Shown: positions 34,295-43,651, numbered from the stretch's first letter. The stretch: DNA of 51,060 nucleotides from Nitrosarchaeum sp. (GCA_020431985.1 JAGQHF010000025.1:1-51060); one strand, 5' to 3'. Numbers and translations: made by a program. The notes: generated by a model not told the origin, from the sequence alone.

Positions 34295-34585
34295 TATATA
34301 AAATCAACACAATACAATATTTGAATGATAAAAAGATGTTAAGTTGAAAAGAATTCAATCCACTCGTATATTTTATTCTCTAAGTCAGGGCTTTATTGTT
34401 TTAGTCCACTTCTTTAAGATATTTTCTATAGGTTACAAGTTTGCATTAAGAATAATTCAAATTTTTAGATTAGTCTTAACAGCTAGATGATCTTATCCGT
34501 CATAAGAGCAAGTTAAAAATTATGTGAAGAAAAGATACGATAAAATATACGAGTTATTATCATGCAAAAAGGAAATTAGAACTTT
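34295..34585. other. intergenic, no gene seen
   Basis: Very AT-rich. I see no ORF with a credible start, no tRNA and no repeat. A TATA-like AAAATATACGAG at 34541-34552 is the likely promoter of the coiled-coil gene at 34586. Confidence 0.5.
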
Positions 34586-34882
34586 ATGTTAGCAGATAAC
34601 AAAGAACAGAAAAAACCTTTTAGAAATATAATTAGGGAAAAACAAGATAAAATTTTGGAAAAAGCTCTAAAAAAATATGAAGAAGAGATTGAACAGGAAA
34701 AGAGATCTTTGTCAAAAATCGAAGATGTGGAAAAGATGGCAGAGGCAATAAAAGTACATTATTGGAGAGCAATAGTAGAAAATAATTCAAAAGTCAATGA
34801 AAATAAACAAAAATATAATCTAAAAATTCAACCATCAAAACTCTATAAAAAAATACAAACGCATTTGCATATGAATCAATGA
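34586..34882 (+). CDS. charged coiled-coil protein, unknown
   Basis: A 98-residue, highly charged protein; residues ~15-60 are a heptad-like Lys/Glu helix (I-L-E-K-A-L-K-K-Y-E-E-E-I) followed by a basic segment. There is no membrane helix or Cys. A TATA-like box at about 34541-34552 lies upstream. Its stop overlaps the ATG of a 40-residue ORF as ATGA, so the two may be co-translated. Family unknown. Confidence 0.5.
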   Translation: MLADNKEQKKPFRNIIREKQDKILEKALKKYEEEIEQEKRSLSKIEDVEKMAEAIKVHYWRAIVENNSKVNENKQKYNLKIQPSKLYKKIQTHLHMNQ

Positions 34883-35001
34883 AGATAGATAGCCTTGAAC
34901 ATCTCACAATACATGTAAATAAAATTTCAAAATTGAGACAACGAATTTTTCTAGTAAGAATGGAATTAGATAAGATATTGTGCTTGATAATTAAGAATTA
35001 A
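34879..35001 (+). CDS. 40-residue ORF overlapping the coiled-coil gene
   Basis: It starts MKIDSLEHLTIHVNKISKLR and ends with a Leu/Ile-rich helix (M-E-L-D-K-I-L-C-L-I-I-K-N). The ATGA overlap with the upstream gene is the arrangement seen in real operons of this window and is the main reason to list it. It could form a heteromeric helical bundle with its neighbour (inference). It is too short for family assignment. Confidence 0.4.
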   Translation: MKIDSLEHLTIHVNKISKLRQRIFLVRMELDKILCLIIKN

Positions 35002-35337
35002 TTGAATTTTTTTAATAATATGTTTAGATATTTCATCTAAAATAGAGTTTGAATTGTGTATGTCAGAGTCATCTCACATATGCATCATGTAGAACAGAAA
35101 TTTTCTACAAATGTTGTACTTAATGGCATTTCAAGATCTATGGTACATCCACATTAGGAATTCCTTTACAGTATTTACAGTAAAGTTTCTGTTTTCTAAT
35201 GATTATGGGCTTGTTCATGAGCAAGTATTAGTTTTGATATACTTTTACATAACATTTGATATGTGGATGCTAAATCAACAAAAGGCATGCCACAAACCAA
35301 TATCTATTGTATAATATACCAACAATCACGAAGTTAT
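35002..35337. other. intergenic with a hairpin and a possible gene relic
   Basis: A 7-bp hairpin, TGTAGAA/TTCTACA, lies at 35088-35109. On the minus strand a 30-codon ORF (35196-35288) begins M-P-F-V-D at a site that resembles the start and promoter of the gene at 38756. Plus-strand ORFs here look like chance frames. TATA-like GTATAATATAC at 35309-35319 probably serves the 44-residue ORF at 35338. Confidence 0.4.
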
Positions 35338-35472
35338 ATGAGCCAATTAGTGTGTGAAACAAAGCAACTAGAATCTAAAAGTATGATTGAGAAAATAAGA
35401 AAACATGAAACAAAATTTCTTAATGGAATAACATGGCAAGATCTTTTGGTTCCACGAAATCTTGAGGATTAA
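35338..35472 (+). CDS. 44-residue ORF, unknown
   Basis: It starts MSQLVCETKQLESKSMIEKI and contains a W-Q-D-L-L-V-P segment. TATA-like TATAATAT at 35310-35317 is 21-28 bases before the ATG, which fits a leaderless gene and argues for this start over a frame that opens at 35263. Mostly helical and charged. Family unknown. Confidence 0.4.
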   Translation: MSQLVCETKQLESKSMIEKIRKHETKFLNGITWQDLLVPRNLED

Positions 35473-35623
35473 ACATAATGAATTTATCAAAAAATTTGCT
35501 AAATTTAAAAAAAATCAAGAAACAGTAAGACTAAAGATTTGACGGAAAATAAAAAGAAACTCCTGCTAATTTTGAATTATATGAAATTTAAATCCAAATT
35601 CAAGCAATAGGGTTGAATAACAA

Positions 35624-37501
35624 TTGAAAATCGCATACATTCTTGTAGGAACGATGGTAGGAATTTTCCTAATTTTTGCATTATATGGCATGGTGGTTTT
35701 TGACCTGAGCATTCAGGAGATGAAAAAACTTTTGTCAGCACGAAATGAAGGTTTTACTTTTAACATGATACAGGATATAGACCAGAGATTAGAAAATAGA
35801 ATTGCCGCTCTTAAGGTTTTAACAGAAGTTCCAGAAATTCAAGATGCGATAATAGAGTCAAACCTAAAATTTCAGCGAATTCAAGACATCAAGGAGTATC
35901 TAAGTATTAAAGAACAAGAAATTCAGACAATTGAGATTACTCCATTTCTAAAAGAAATACTTGATAGTGATTTATCAGGAGAGTTAAAGGACAAGAGTGA
36001 ATTTTATAAAGACGAATATGGTTTTGATGTGTTTGAAGAATTATTTGTAACTAACATGTATGGTGCAAATGTTGCAATAGGCGCAGGATATTCAGATTAT
36101 GTTCAGAGTGATGAAGAATGGTGGCAAAAATCAAAAGATGATGGAATTTACTACGGAATACTAGAATATAGCGACCAATATGAGACAAGAGTAATTCCAA
36201 TAGGATTTAGGATTACAGATAAAGACAATAATTTCATAGGAGTAATGAGGGTAGTTCTTTCACTAAATGACATATTGGAAGATTTTGATGATGAGGTGGA
36301 ACTAGTAAATAATCAACATAGGAATGTTCTTCTTTTAGATGAAAATGGTAAAATAATCTATTCACAAGCAACACAGAATTCAAGCGATGTAGTTCCATAC
36401 TTTAGTCAAATTGTGAATAATAGAGATGTAGGGTTCTTTGAACTTGATGATATAGTTGATGACATTAAATTGATATCTTTTGCAAAATCTACAGGTTACA
36501 AATCGTTTGAGGGGTTTGGTTGGACCGTTGTAATCGAACAGGATAGCTCCTCATTTGTTGATGAGTTTGTGGATATGAGAAATTCAATAATTCCTGTGTT
36601 CATAGTAGGGATTATTTTTTCAATTGTTTTTGGTTTAGGTGTAACAAGACTGGTAACAAAACCCCTAAAAGAACTTGTATCAACAGCCAAATCTTTCTCA
36701 AAAGGAGATTTCACAGTAAGCACTAAAAAACCAAAAGTAGATGAATTACAAGAAATACAAAATTCGTTTAAAACAATGGCTGTATCTTTAGAAAAACTCA
36801 TAGAAACAGAAAAACAATTAGCTGAAGCCCACGCAAGAATAAAAGATGAGAGATTTAGGGCCATAGGGGAGCTTGCTGCAAATATGGCTCATGATCTAAA
36901 GAACCCATTAGGAACAATCAAAACAAGTTCAGATATCATAAATCGAACCTTCATCAATAAGGATCCAGAACTTGTCGAAGTTTTTAAGAGAATGGATCGA
37001 GCAATTGATAGAATAACTCATCAGGTGCAAGATGTCTTAAATTTTGTTAAGACTACTCCACTAAATATTTCCAATGTTGAGATTAATTCAGTGTTAGAGT
37101 CCTCAATTAAGTCCATAAGCATACCTCCGAACATAACCATAGAAACAGATGCCAGAAAAATAAATGTAGAATGTGACGACCGAAAAATAGAAGTGGTCTT
37201 TAGCAATATAATCCTAAATGCAATACAGGCAATCGGAGATAAAATAGGATACATTAAAATTCACATAAAAGAGGTTGATAATTCCTTACACATTGTGTTT
37301 GAGGATTCTGGAGATGGAGTACCAGAAAACATACTTACACAGATTTTTGAACCACTGGTTACCACAAAAGAAAAGGGAACTGGGTTAGGACTTTCCAGTT
37401 GTAAAAACATCATAGAACAACATAATGGAAGAATCGAAGTAAAAAATAATCCGACAAAGTTTACCGTTATACTCCCCAAAAAATATGTTAATCATTTCTA
37501 G
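35624..37501 (+). CDS. membrane sensor histidine kinase
   Basis: A 625-residue kinase. One membrane helix (about residues 5-25), a ~300-residue extracytoplasmic sensor of double-Cache type (D-E-E-W-W-Q-K-S-K-D-D-G-I is typical), a second helix (about 325-346), HAMP, then HisKA with H423 in M-A-H-D-L-K-N-P-L-G-T-I. The ATPase domain has N-I-I-L-N-A-I-Q-A (N box), D-S-G-D-G-V and G-T-G-L-G-L-S-S. Phosphate should go to the response regulator 35 bases downstream. The start is TTG at 35624, no ATG being available before the first helix. The ligand is unknown. Confidence 0.92.
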   Translation: MKIAYILVGTMVGIFLIFALYGMVVFDLSIQEMKKLLSARNEGFTFNMIQDIDQRLENRIAALKVLTEVPEIQDAIIESNLKFQRIQDIKEYLSIKEQEIQTIEITPFLKEILDSDLSGELKDKSEFYKDEYGFDVFEELFVTNMYGANVAIGAGYSDYVQSDEEWWQKSKDDGIYYGILEYSDQYETRVIPIGFRITDKDNNFIGVMRVVLSLNDILEDFDDEVELVNNQHRNVLLLDENGKIIYSQATQNSSDVVPYFSQIVNNRDVGFFELDDIVDDIKLISFAKSTGYKSFEGFGWTVVIEQDSSSFVDEFVDMRNSIIPVFIVGIIFSIVFGLGVTRLVTKPLKELVSTAKSFSKGDFTVSTKKPKVDELQEIQNSFKTMAVSLEKLIETEKQLAEAHARIKDERFRAIGELAANMAHDLKNPLGTIKTSSDIINRTFINKDPELVEVFKRMDRAIDRITHQVQDVLNFVKTTPLNISNVEINSVLESSIKSISIPPNITIETDARKINVECDDRKIEVVFSNIILNAIQAIGDKIGYIKIHIKEVDNSLHIVFEDSGDGVPENILTQIFEPLVTTKEKGTGLGLSSCKNIIEQHNGRIEVKNNPTKFTVILPKKYVNHF

Positions 37502-37536
37502 GAAAGTTTTATGTTTAGAGAGAACACCTCAAGCCT

Positions 37537-37902
37537 ATGGACAATAAGAAGACAATTCTTTTAATTGACGATGATTCTGATCTTTTGGAAAATACTTCAT
37601 TTATGATAAAAAGTTCAGGATTTGATGTACTGACCGGTGAAAATGGCTTGGATGCAGTAAAAAAGTACAAAGAATTTGCTCCAAATTTAGTAATAATGGA
37701 TGTCAAGATGCCCCAGATGGATGGATTTGAAGCATTTTTTAAGATAAAGCAATATGATCCTAACGCAAAAGTAGTGCTTATAACCGCATACTCAATTGAC
37801 GAGGAAAAACACAACAAGGCACAGAGTATGGGCTTAATTGACACTGTTTCAAAACCATATTCTTTTGATACAATTGAGGATATCGTGAATAGATATGCCT
37901 AG
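37537..37902 (+). CDS. single-domain response regulator
   Basis: A 121-residue CheY-like receiver with acidic pocket D-D-D (residues 11-13), phospho-acceptor Asp55 in V-I-M-D-V-K-M-P, Thr83 and Lys106. There is no output domain, so it acts by protein contact. It is downstream of the histidine kinase and almost certainly its partner. The convergent gene at 37899 overlaps its last four bases and carries helix-turn-helix-like features; it may be the effector but shares no promoter. Confidence 0.92.
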   Translation: MDNKKTILLIDDDSDLLENTSFMIKSSGFDVLTGENGLDAVKKYKEFAPNLVIMDVKMPQMDGFEAFFKIKQYDPNAKVVLITAYSIDEEKHNKAQSMGLIDTVSKPYSFDTIEDIVNRYA

Positions 37903-38756
37903 ATTTGTAATTTTTTGATGGTCTTAAACTTTAGTTCGTAAAAATTGATGGCTTCGTCTACAAACCTATAATACCATACTTTCAAACTACTGTCTTTGAA
38001 GATATTTTTCCATTGCCTGGTGTCTATTGAATTGTGTTTGCTCGTATTCTTTAATTTTGAAGGAACAAGTAATGTGGTATAAAACCAATATGAAATCTGA
38101 TTAGCAAGGTCATTTTCATCAATCTGTTCAAAATTGTTTTGATATTTTATGTTAAGATAAGTCATCAATTCATAAACTGGAAATTTCGTAATATTGGCAA
38201 TCTGAATATTGTCCATAAATAAACCACCGGCTAGAATTTTTAATCGATATATTTCGTTTCCAATAATATTTTTGAGATACTGCCATTTTCCAAAAACCAT
38301 TGGTAAAACATTGGAGTATTTTTCTGCCATTTGATCAATCTGTTTGTCAGTCATATCAAGTACATCTAGACAATAAAGTATGCCATGTAGAGAAAGCCGG
38401 TATTGATCGGCGGGTCCTTTGAGCATACTTTTTCCATCCTTAACAACCAAACCAATTTCCATTAATCCAGGAAGATGTTTTCCTCTAGAGCTTCGTCCTA
38501 ACAATAATCTTCGATACTCTTTTTCTTTTGATCGGATATTTGTTGTGTCACGAAGATGTGTTTTAGCCATTCCCCATGTTGTCAGGGTTCCATTCAATGC
38601 AAGAATTTCAAGAATTGTCTGGATATTTTCATGATGTTTTGGACCTGATTTTTTTCTAAATGAAATTGTCCCAAATGTTCGTTGTGCCATGGGTCGCGTA
38701 TACATCTTGTATGCATGTAAATTACCATAAAATGTTCCTTGATCAGATGAAGGCAT
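37899..38756 (-). CDS. winged-helix-like protein of unknown family
   Basis: A 285-residue soluble protein. Residues ~40-100 look like a winged helix (I-Q-T-I-L-E-I-L-A-L-N-G-T-L-T-T-W-G then R-L-L-L-G-R, then L-M-E-I-G-L-V-V-K-D-G). The rest is helical with several Trp/Tyr (W-F-Y, W-Y-Y). No known catalytic motif. TATA-like TATAATAT at 38778-38785 is 22-29 bases before the ATG, so the leaderless start at 38756 is good. It may be a DNA-binding regulator that senses with the C-terminal part, but this is inference. The 5' region resembles a relic at 35282-35317. Confidence 0.6.
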   Translation of the reverse strand: MPSSDQGTFYGNLHAYKMYTRPMAQRTFGTISFRKKSGPKHHENIQTILEILALNGTLTTWGMAKTHLRDTTNIRSKEKEYRRLLLGRSSRGKHLPGLMEIGLVVKDGKSMLKGPADQYRLSLHGILYCLDVLDMTDKQIDQMAEKYSNVLPMVFGKWQYLKNIIGNEIYRLKILAGGLFMDNIQIANITKFPVYELMTYLNIKYQNNFEQIDENDLANQISYWFYTTLLVPSKLKNTSKHNSIDTRQWKNIFKDSSLKVWYYRFVDEAINFYELKFKTIKKLQI

Positions 38757-38785
38757 GCCACAAATGGATTCTATTAGTATAATAT

Positions 38786-39169
38786 CTTTTGTTAATATAT
38801 TGTGTGAATAAAATGCTTCATGTAAGACACCATAAAATCAATAACCAAAGTAATTGATCAATATCTAGAGAATCCTGAAACAGATGAAATTATCTAAAAT
38901 TGATGATAAGAATGCAAATATCAAAACCGAAAATATTTGAAAATAGAAAATAAACGATTAGACTTGGGGAATACAAAGTATTTTACTATAAAAATATCCA
39001 TGAGTTGAGGGATTGCATTGACAATGAAAAACAAGTGCTAATTACTGCTAATCAATGAAGAATTCAAGATGATATGAAAAACGAATGAATGATCAGCCAG
39101 AACAGAATTTGCGGAACACCAAAAGAGTCATTGTCATAGACTAAGATTTTACAAGCTGTTCATGATAAA
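38786..39169. other. intergenic, no gene seen
   Basis: About 380 AT-rich bases with stop codons in every frame and no ORF beyond 20 codons, tRNA, or palindrome of note. It lies between the promoter of the gene at 38756 and the end of the TPR gene. Confidence 0.6.
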
Positions 39170-40033
39170 TTATTTTAACATAGCCACAGCCTTGACTATG
39201 ACAAATTTAGGTTTCCAACTAAGGGGATCTTTACTAAGCTGGTGTGCCTTTATGAATAATGGAAATGCCTCTTTGTCACGATGAAGCTCTTGTAATGCAT
39301 TAGCTTTATTTACCAATGCGCCAATTCTGTCAGGTTCTATTTCTAGTGCTCGATCGAAATATGGAAGAGAATCTTCATAGTGTCCTTGTTCCATCAGAGT
39401 CACACCTTTGTTTATTAATGCGGCCATAAGGGTTTCTTGTCGTAATTTATCATCATTTGCTAGTGCTCTGTCAAAATATTTTATAGCCTCATTAGGATCC
39501 CCATAAATGGACATAACGATTCCAGCGTTTACTACTGCTCGATAATCAACAGTGCCTCGTTGTTCTGTGAGTTTTATTGCATTATCAAATAGTTGTTTTG
39601 CTCCATTGAAATTCCCCTGTCGAGCAAGAATAATGCCTTTGTTAATCATGGCTTGAATATCTTTCGGATCTTTTTCAAGGGCAGCATTGAAGAATTCTAA
39701 GGCTATGACATTGTTGGAGTTTTGTAATTCCTCAACACCCTGTTCAATTAACTCCTGTGTAGTATCAGAGGAATCAGGATGTGCAATTACCTGATTTTCA
39801 TTCAAATTCAAAATACCATTATCAACCAGATATCGAATAGCGTTTAAAAACTCTGTTTCAGATATTTTTCCTTCACCATACCAAAGTGCCGTGTTTTTTA
39901 TCCAATCCGGCACTGCAGCATATGAGTTTTGTAAAAATAAGCCAGATAAAAATATCAAAAAGATAGTTGTTAGAACTAATGCCCTCAACAGTTTTACTGC
40001 CTTTTGCTGGTTATTACATGTTTTGTCAAACAT
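39170..40033 (-). CDS. membrane-anchored TPR protein with 'WIK' module
   Basis: A 287-residue protein: a hydrophobic N-terminal helix at residues ~17-37 (signal peptide or anchor), then a V-P-D-W-I-K-N-T-A-L-W-Y module (about 41-76), then about five TPR units (for example A-L-E-K-D-P-K-D-I-Q-A, A-I-K-Y-F-D-R-A-L and A-L-E-I-E-P-D-R). The TPRs should form an extracytoplasmic scaffold. The same W-I-K module occurs twice at the C terminus of the sugar dehydrogenase at 45.5 kb. The ATG at 40033 is preferred over a TTG five codons upstream. Confidence 0.78.
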   Translation of the reverse strand: MFDKTCNNQQKAVKLLRALVLTTIFLIFLSGLFLQNSYAAVPDWIKNTALWYGEGKISETEFLNAIRYLVDNGILNLNENQVIAHPDSSDTTQELIEQGVEELQNSNNVIALEFFNAALEKDPKDIQAMINKGIILARQGNFNGAKQLFDNAIKLTEQRGTVDYRAVVNAGIVMSIYGDPNEAIKYFDRALANDDKLRQETLMAALINKGVTLMEQGHYEDSLPYFDRALEIEPDRIGALVNKANALQELHRDKEAFPLFIKAHQLSKDPLSWKPKFVIVKAVAMLK

Positions 40034-40189
40034 ATCCAAATAGTACAATAATTAGGATGGTGGAAGTTAATACCACTGGCAGAATTTTTGTGTTATTACT
40101 TTCCCAAGATTGGGAAGAATGTAACTAGAAAAACTAGATAGCGTTTTTGGATAATACTAATTAAATAACGAAAAAAAATTTAAGAGAAC

Positions 40190-40585
40190 ATGGTAATTAT
40201 TACTCCAGAGGAAGTTAAGAAATTAGAGATTGCGTGTAAAAAGATTCTGCAAGAAAAAGAGATAGGACATGTAGGAGTGATCAACCCTCTTGGACGACTG
40301 GTAGCTGGAGGATTTAGTAACAACGTAAAACCATTACTGGATGAAGACAAAATCCGTATGGTATACATGCAAATGCAGCTTGATTTTAACATGAGGCAGG
40401 AGCTTGATATTGTTCTTGGTCCTATTGACTATATATCATCAAGGAGAACAAAACAGCTGATAATCAGTGTTCCAATAGGAGAAAACTTGGTACTAATTAC
40501 TGCTGAACCCAATACAGATGACAAAAAAATCATCAGAAAAGCAGAAGAATTATTTGATGACATAACGATTTCAACTCTAAAATAA
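40190..40585 (+). CDS. conserved hypothetical, possibly roadblock/longin-like
   Basis: A 131-residue alpha/beta protein. The segment H-V-G-V-I-N-P-L-G-R-L-V-A-G-G-F followed by a long helix and then Q-L-I-I-S-V-P-I-G-E-N-L-V-L-I-T-A-E recalls the roadblock/longin pattern, but that match is weak. No catalytic residues, Cys or membrane helix. It lies 57 bases before the regulator at 40643. I recall similar uncharacterised proteins in this archaeal group but cannot name the function. Confidence 0.55.
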   Translation: MVIITPEEVKKLEIACKKILQEKEIGHVGVINPLGRLVAGGFSNNVKPLLDEDKIRMVYMQMQLDFNMRQELDIVLGPIDYISSRRTKQLIISVPIGENLVLITAEPNTDDKKIIRKAEELFDDITISTLK

Positions 40586-40642
40586 ATAGAATTCTTTCTA
40601 TTTTAGGTGAATTTATACTACGGATATAACGTAAGGAGCAAA

Positions 40643-41938
40643 ATGGGACTTTCAAAGTCAACACTTGCTGGATTGAGAGTTTTTTCACCTTTATCAATCC
40701 AGACAAATGATTTGGATTTTCTAGAAGCAATGAGATTTGAAACAGATGGAATTCGTTTTCAGGAAAATATCGATAAGAAAGTGTTAATTGATTTGTTGTT
40801 GAAACGAACTAAAATTGTAAAACCAAAAAAACACCTTCCCTCAAAAACAACAGAGATAAAGATTCTATTTGATGGGTTTTGCGACAGGCTTGATAAAACT
40901 TTGATGATTAGAAATGAAGAATATACAATAGAGGATATAAAGTGGGATAAAATTGATGAATTTTGCAATACTCTTAGAAAAATTGAAAGAAGTGATGATC
41001 GAAAGGTACGATGGGCATTATACTATTTGTGGTGTCAAGGGAAAACCAGTATTTCACTAAAAGAAACAGAAGAAATGCTACAAGGTTTCCAAATAAAGGA
41101 TATTTCCAAGATCATAAAGAGAATTCTAAAACATGAAGTGTCATCAGGTCTTGTTGCAGAGATTCAGGGAGATATTCTAAAAATCAATCATGATCGAGAG
41201 GACAAGATGGTATGGCATTATCTTGGAGACGAAATTGAAGAATTGACCAGACATTCTCCAGGAGAAATTGAAAAAGAAATACTTGAGATGATAGATGAGG
41301 GATCATTTTCTGCGACAGAATTATCAGATCTTCTTACAATTGATGAAGCCACCATATCAAGAACATTGTCAAAATTAAGAAAAAATGAAAAAATTGTGTT
41401 ATCTAGCTTTGGTAATAAGGGAGCAAGATATTATACAACAAATTGTGATAACTGCCCTTTCGGAACAACAAAAGCAGCATGTAGGAAAGAGGCACTCTCA
41501 TTCATCATAAAGTACTTTCAGGATTATTTTGGAGTGGATCTTACAGCACCTGACTTTGAAGGAATTGAAGAGAATCAAGCAATTTTAAGGATTAAACGAA
41601 TCATTCAATATGCAAAAAAAGAGAAAGATACGAAACTCGAGAGGCATGTAAGTGAAGGATTAATGAATTTGTTTGGAACCGTGGTTGACAAGACTCTGAA
41701 AACAAGGCAAAAAAAACTGAAACTTTCTGATACAAAATTAAACAATGAGCAATTATCAAAGTTGCCTTTCTTGTTTAGTTTAGGTATGTACAAAGGAGCT
41801 CAAATGAGCCATGACATGGTAAGTGTATTAGTCAAAAGTACAGAAAACATAACACAAGCTGAGAAAATGAAAATACATAATGCTATGAGTGAACATACAA
41901 AACAATTTCTCAGATTTACAAGTGTCAAAGAAAAATAA
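40643..41938 (+). CDS. winged-helix regulator with Cys-rich segment
   Basis: A 431-residue protein. Residues ~210-275 are a winged helix (I-E-K-E-I-L-E-M-I-D-E-G-S-F-S-A-T-E-L-S then T-I-S-R-T-L-S-K-L), followed by C-D-N-C-P-F-G-T-T-K-A-A-C, three Cys that could bind zinc or, with a further ligand, an Fe-S cluster. The N-terminal 200 residues and the helical C-terminal part are not recognised. A frame open to GTG at 40607 was trimmed because TATA-like TTTATAC at 40612-40618 is 25-31 bases before the ATG at 40643. Confidence 0.7.
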   Translation: MGLSKSTLAGLRVFSPLSIQTNDLDFLEAMRFETDGIRFQENIDKKVLIDLLLKRTKIVKPKKHLPSKTTEIKILFDGFCDRLDKTLMIRNEEYTIEDIKWDKIDEFCNTLRKIERSDDRKVRWALYYLWCQGKTSISLKETEEMLQGFQIKDISKIIKRILKHEVSSGLVAEIQGDILKINHDREDKMVWHYLGDEIEELTRHSPGEIEKEILEMIDEGSFSATELSDLLTIDEATISRTLSKLRKNEKIVLSSFGNKGARYYTTNCDNCPFGTTKAACRKEALSFIIKYFQDYFGVDLTAPDFEGIEENQAILRIKRIIQYAKKEKDTKLERHVSEGLMNLFGTVVDKTLKTRQKKLKLSDTKLNNEQLSKLPFLFSLGMYKGAQMSHDMVSVLVKSTENITQAEKMKIHNAMSEHTKQFLRFTSVKEK

Positions 41939-42109
41939 AATTCAAAGATAGATAATTTACTTATGTAAGAAGTTCACAAACAATAATCGAAATAGAAATT
42001 GTACAACATACGTTAGAATCTCGTGGGAAGTTTCGTTGAAAAATATATCAAATGAGATAACGTGATTAATTTAGCATTCTATTTTTGCAAATGTGTTAAT
42101 TATATTGTG

Positions 42110-42904
42110 TTATTTTTCATATAGATTTATGGTAAACTTTGTAATCCAAGGGTGTAGTTCATCTGGAACAATTATCAGCAAACCGCCATTTTTTGAAACG
42201 TTGTTACACGTTCCGCTATAGCTTTGCTTGTTTTGTCCATAACATTCTTCTTCAGCATAATAGTCAAAAGATTGTTGATTATTAAAGAAGTCAAAAGATT
42301 CATGCTCAGATTTTACAAAATAGACATCAAAACCAATTTGCTGATTATCAGTCTTGATACTATAATCGTATGATGTAACATCCTTCATAGAACAAATTGG
42401 AATGAATTGTGCGTATCCAGTTTTGAGTTTTTGTTGTTGAACGTTTACATCATAAATAAGATTATCAACATCAGGATAAATTGAAATGTCTGGATCAGTG
42501 CTAAGCTGTGATCCTTGCATGTATTCTATTTCATGTCGTAAGGTATCAACTGCTTTTCGATATAACATTGGTTGCCATTCTTCCTGACAATCACTAAAAC
42601 TATGCTTTAATTCAACATATGGCTTGTTGCTTAAGTATTGTAGGTGATTGGCATTATATTGAAGATCTTTTGCATTAAAACTGAGATTTTTATTTTCTTG
42701 TTTTGTTTTGTGCCATGAGTTTGTTACTTCAAAAAGAATGTTCTTGTTATCGCTGTTCCATTCTGGTTGTAAGTGAACATAAATCGAATATTTGTTTGCT
42801 ACTTGTTCAGTTGGAGAAGCAAATAATTCATGGCCAAATAACATATTAGCCAAGATTAACAAAAAAGCAGCCACGGGAATTACAATGTAAAAGTATTTCT
42901 TCAT
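42110..42904 (-). CDS. exported or membrane-anchored protein, unknown
   Basis: A 264-residue protein with a hydrophobic N-terminal helix (about residues 4-25), then a soluble domain rich in Gln, Asn and Tyr with about four Cys (D-C-Q-E-E-W, I-C-S-M, E-C-Y-G and T-C-N-N), likely two disulfides outside the cell. The C terminus (G-L-L-I-I-V-P-D-E-L) looks like a final beta strand. No family known to me. Confidence 0.65.
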   Translation of the reverse strand: MKKYFYIVIPVAAFLLILANMLFGHELFASPTEQVANKYSIYVHLQPEWNSDNKNILFEVTNSWHKTKQENKNLSFNAKDLQYNANHLQYLSNKPYVELKHSFSDCQEEWQPMLYRKAVDTLRHEIEYMQGSQLSTDPDISIYPDVDNLIYDVNVQQQKLKTGYAQFIPICSMKDVTSYDYSIKTDNQQIGFDVYFVKSEHESFDFFNNQQSFDYYAEEECYGQNKQSYSGTCNNVSKNGGLLIIVPDELHPWITKFTINLYEK

Positions 42905-42980
42905 TTATCCACCCAGAAATACAATATGCCAGTTTTTGATATCAGAGATGTTTCATAGCAACGTGAATCAATAATGATTT

Positions 42981-43373
42981 TCACAAACCCCCACCTTGTT
43001 TTTCACTTAATTCAATCTCATAATCGTTTGGGTCTTTAATGTAGACCGATCTCGATTTTTCAAATTCCACAGGACCACCATATAATATCTCGACTTTCAT
43101 TTCGTTACACTTTTCAATTATTTCTTCAAAATTTTCAACATTAAATCCGAAATGAGCGATTCCTCCTTCAGGAGACATCGTGGGCACCTCATACATACAA
43201 AGTTTGATGGCATCATTGCCAATTATTTGTGATGGTACGCCTAACTTGTTTGGATTTTCCTTCTGTTTTATTTCAAAACCGAATAGATTATTGTAGAATT
43301 TTGTACTTTGTCTAAGATTTTTTACTTTCATATTCACATGATCTATAGAAGTGGCATTAAGAAAATCATTCAT
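42981..43373 (-). CDS. glyoxalase/VOC-family protein
   Basis: A 130-residue vicinal-oxygen-chelate protein with two beta-alpha-beta-beta-beta halves: I-D-H-V-N-M-K-V-K at the start, H-F-G-F-N-V in the middle and Y-I-K-D-P-N-D-Y-E-I-E-L at the end. The metal ligands are probably His12, His74 and Glu near the end. Members isomerise, cleave or sequester small molecules; no substrate can be named. Confidence 0.85.
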   Translation of the reverse strand: MNDFLNATSIDHVNMKVKNLRQSTKFYNNLFGFEIKQKENPNKLGVPSQIIGNDAIKLCMYEVPTMSPEGGIAHFGFNVENFEEIIEKCNEMKVEILYGGPVEFEKSRSVYIKDPNDYEIELSEKQGGGL

Positions 43374-43474
43374 GAATTCAATAGACTAATTTTCTATTTA
43401 ATTTTAGTTATACATGCAAAAAATCCATCATAATCTTGTTAAAAATTGAAAACAATCTATCGTAATGGCTTTGT

Positions 43475-43651
43475 ATGCATATAGTAGATTACATATCAAA
43501 CATAGGTCAACAGAATGCATATACCAAGAGTTTAATCGCTCCAGTAATAACTCCATGTATGGAATTACAATGCGGATGTACAATTGATGAGGTTGGAGGG
43601 ATCCTTTTGTCCGAATGTAAAGGGCATAAACAGTCAAATTTTAGAAAATAA
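43475..43651 (+). CDS. small Cys-rich protein
   Basis: A 58-residue ORF with M-E-L-Q-C-G-C-T-I-D-E and S-E-C-K-G-H, a compact Cys/His site. An overlapping minus-strand frame of similar length has no such pattern and is the likely shadow. A clear TATA box is not visible. Function unknown. Confidence 0.45.
   Translation: MHIVDYISNIGQQNAYTKSLIAPVITPCMELQCGCTIDEVGGILLSECKGHKQSNFRK

Noticed and set aside
35111-35314. Plus-strand 67-residue hydrophobic ORF
   Set aside because: Aromatic-rich composition from AT-rich DNA, no promoter, overlaps the possible relic and the next ORF.
43428-43637. Minus-strand 69-residue ORF
   Set aside because: It overlaps the plus-strand Cys-rich ORF and has no motif or promoter.
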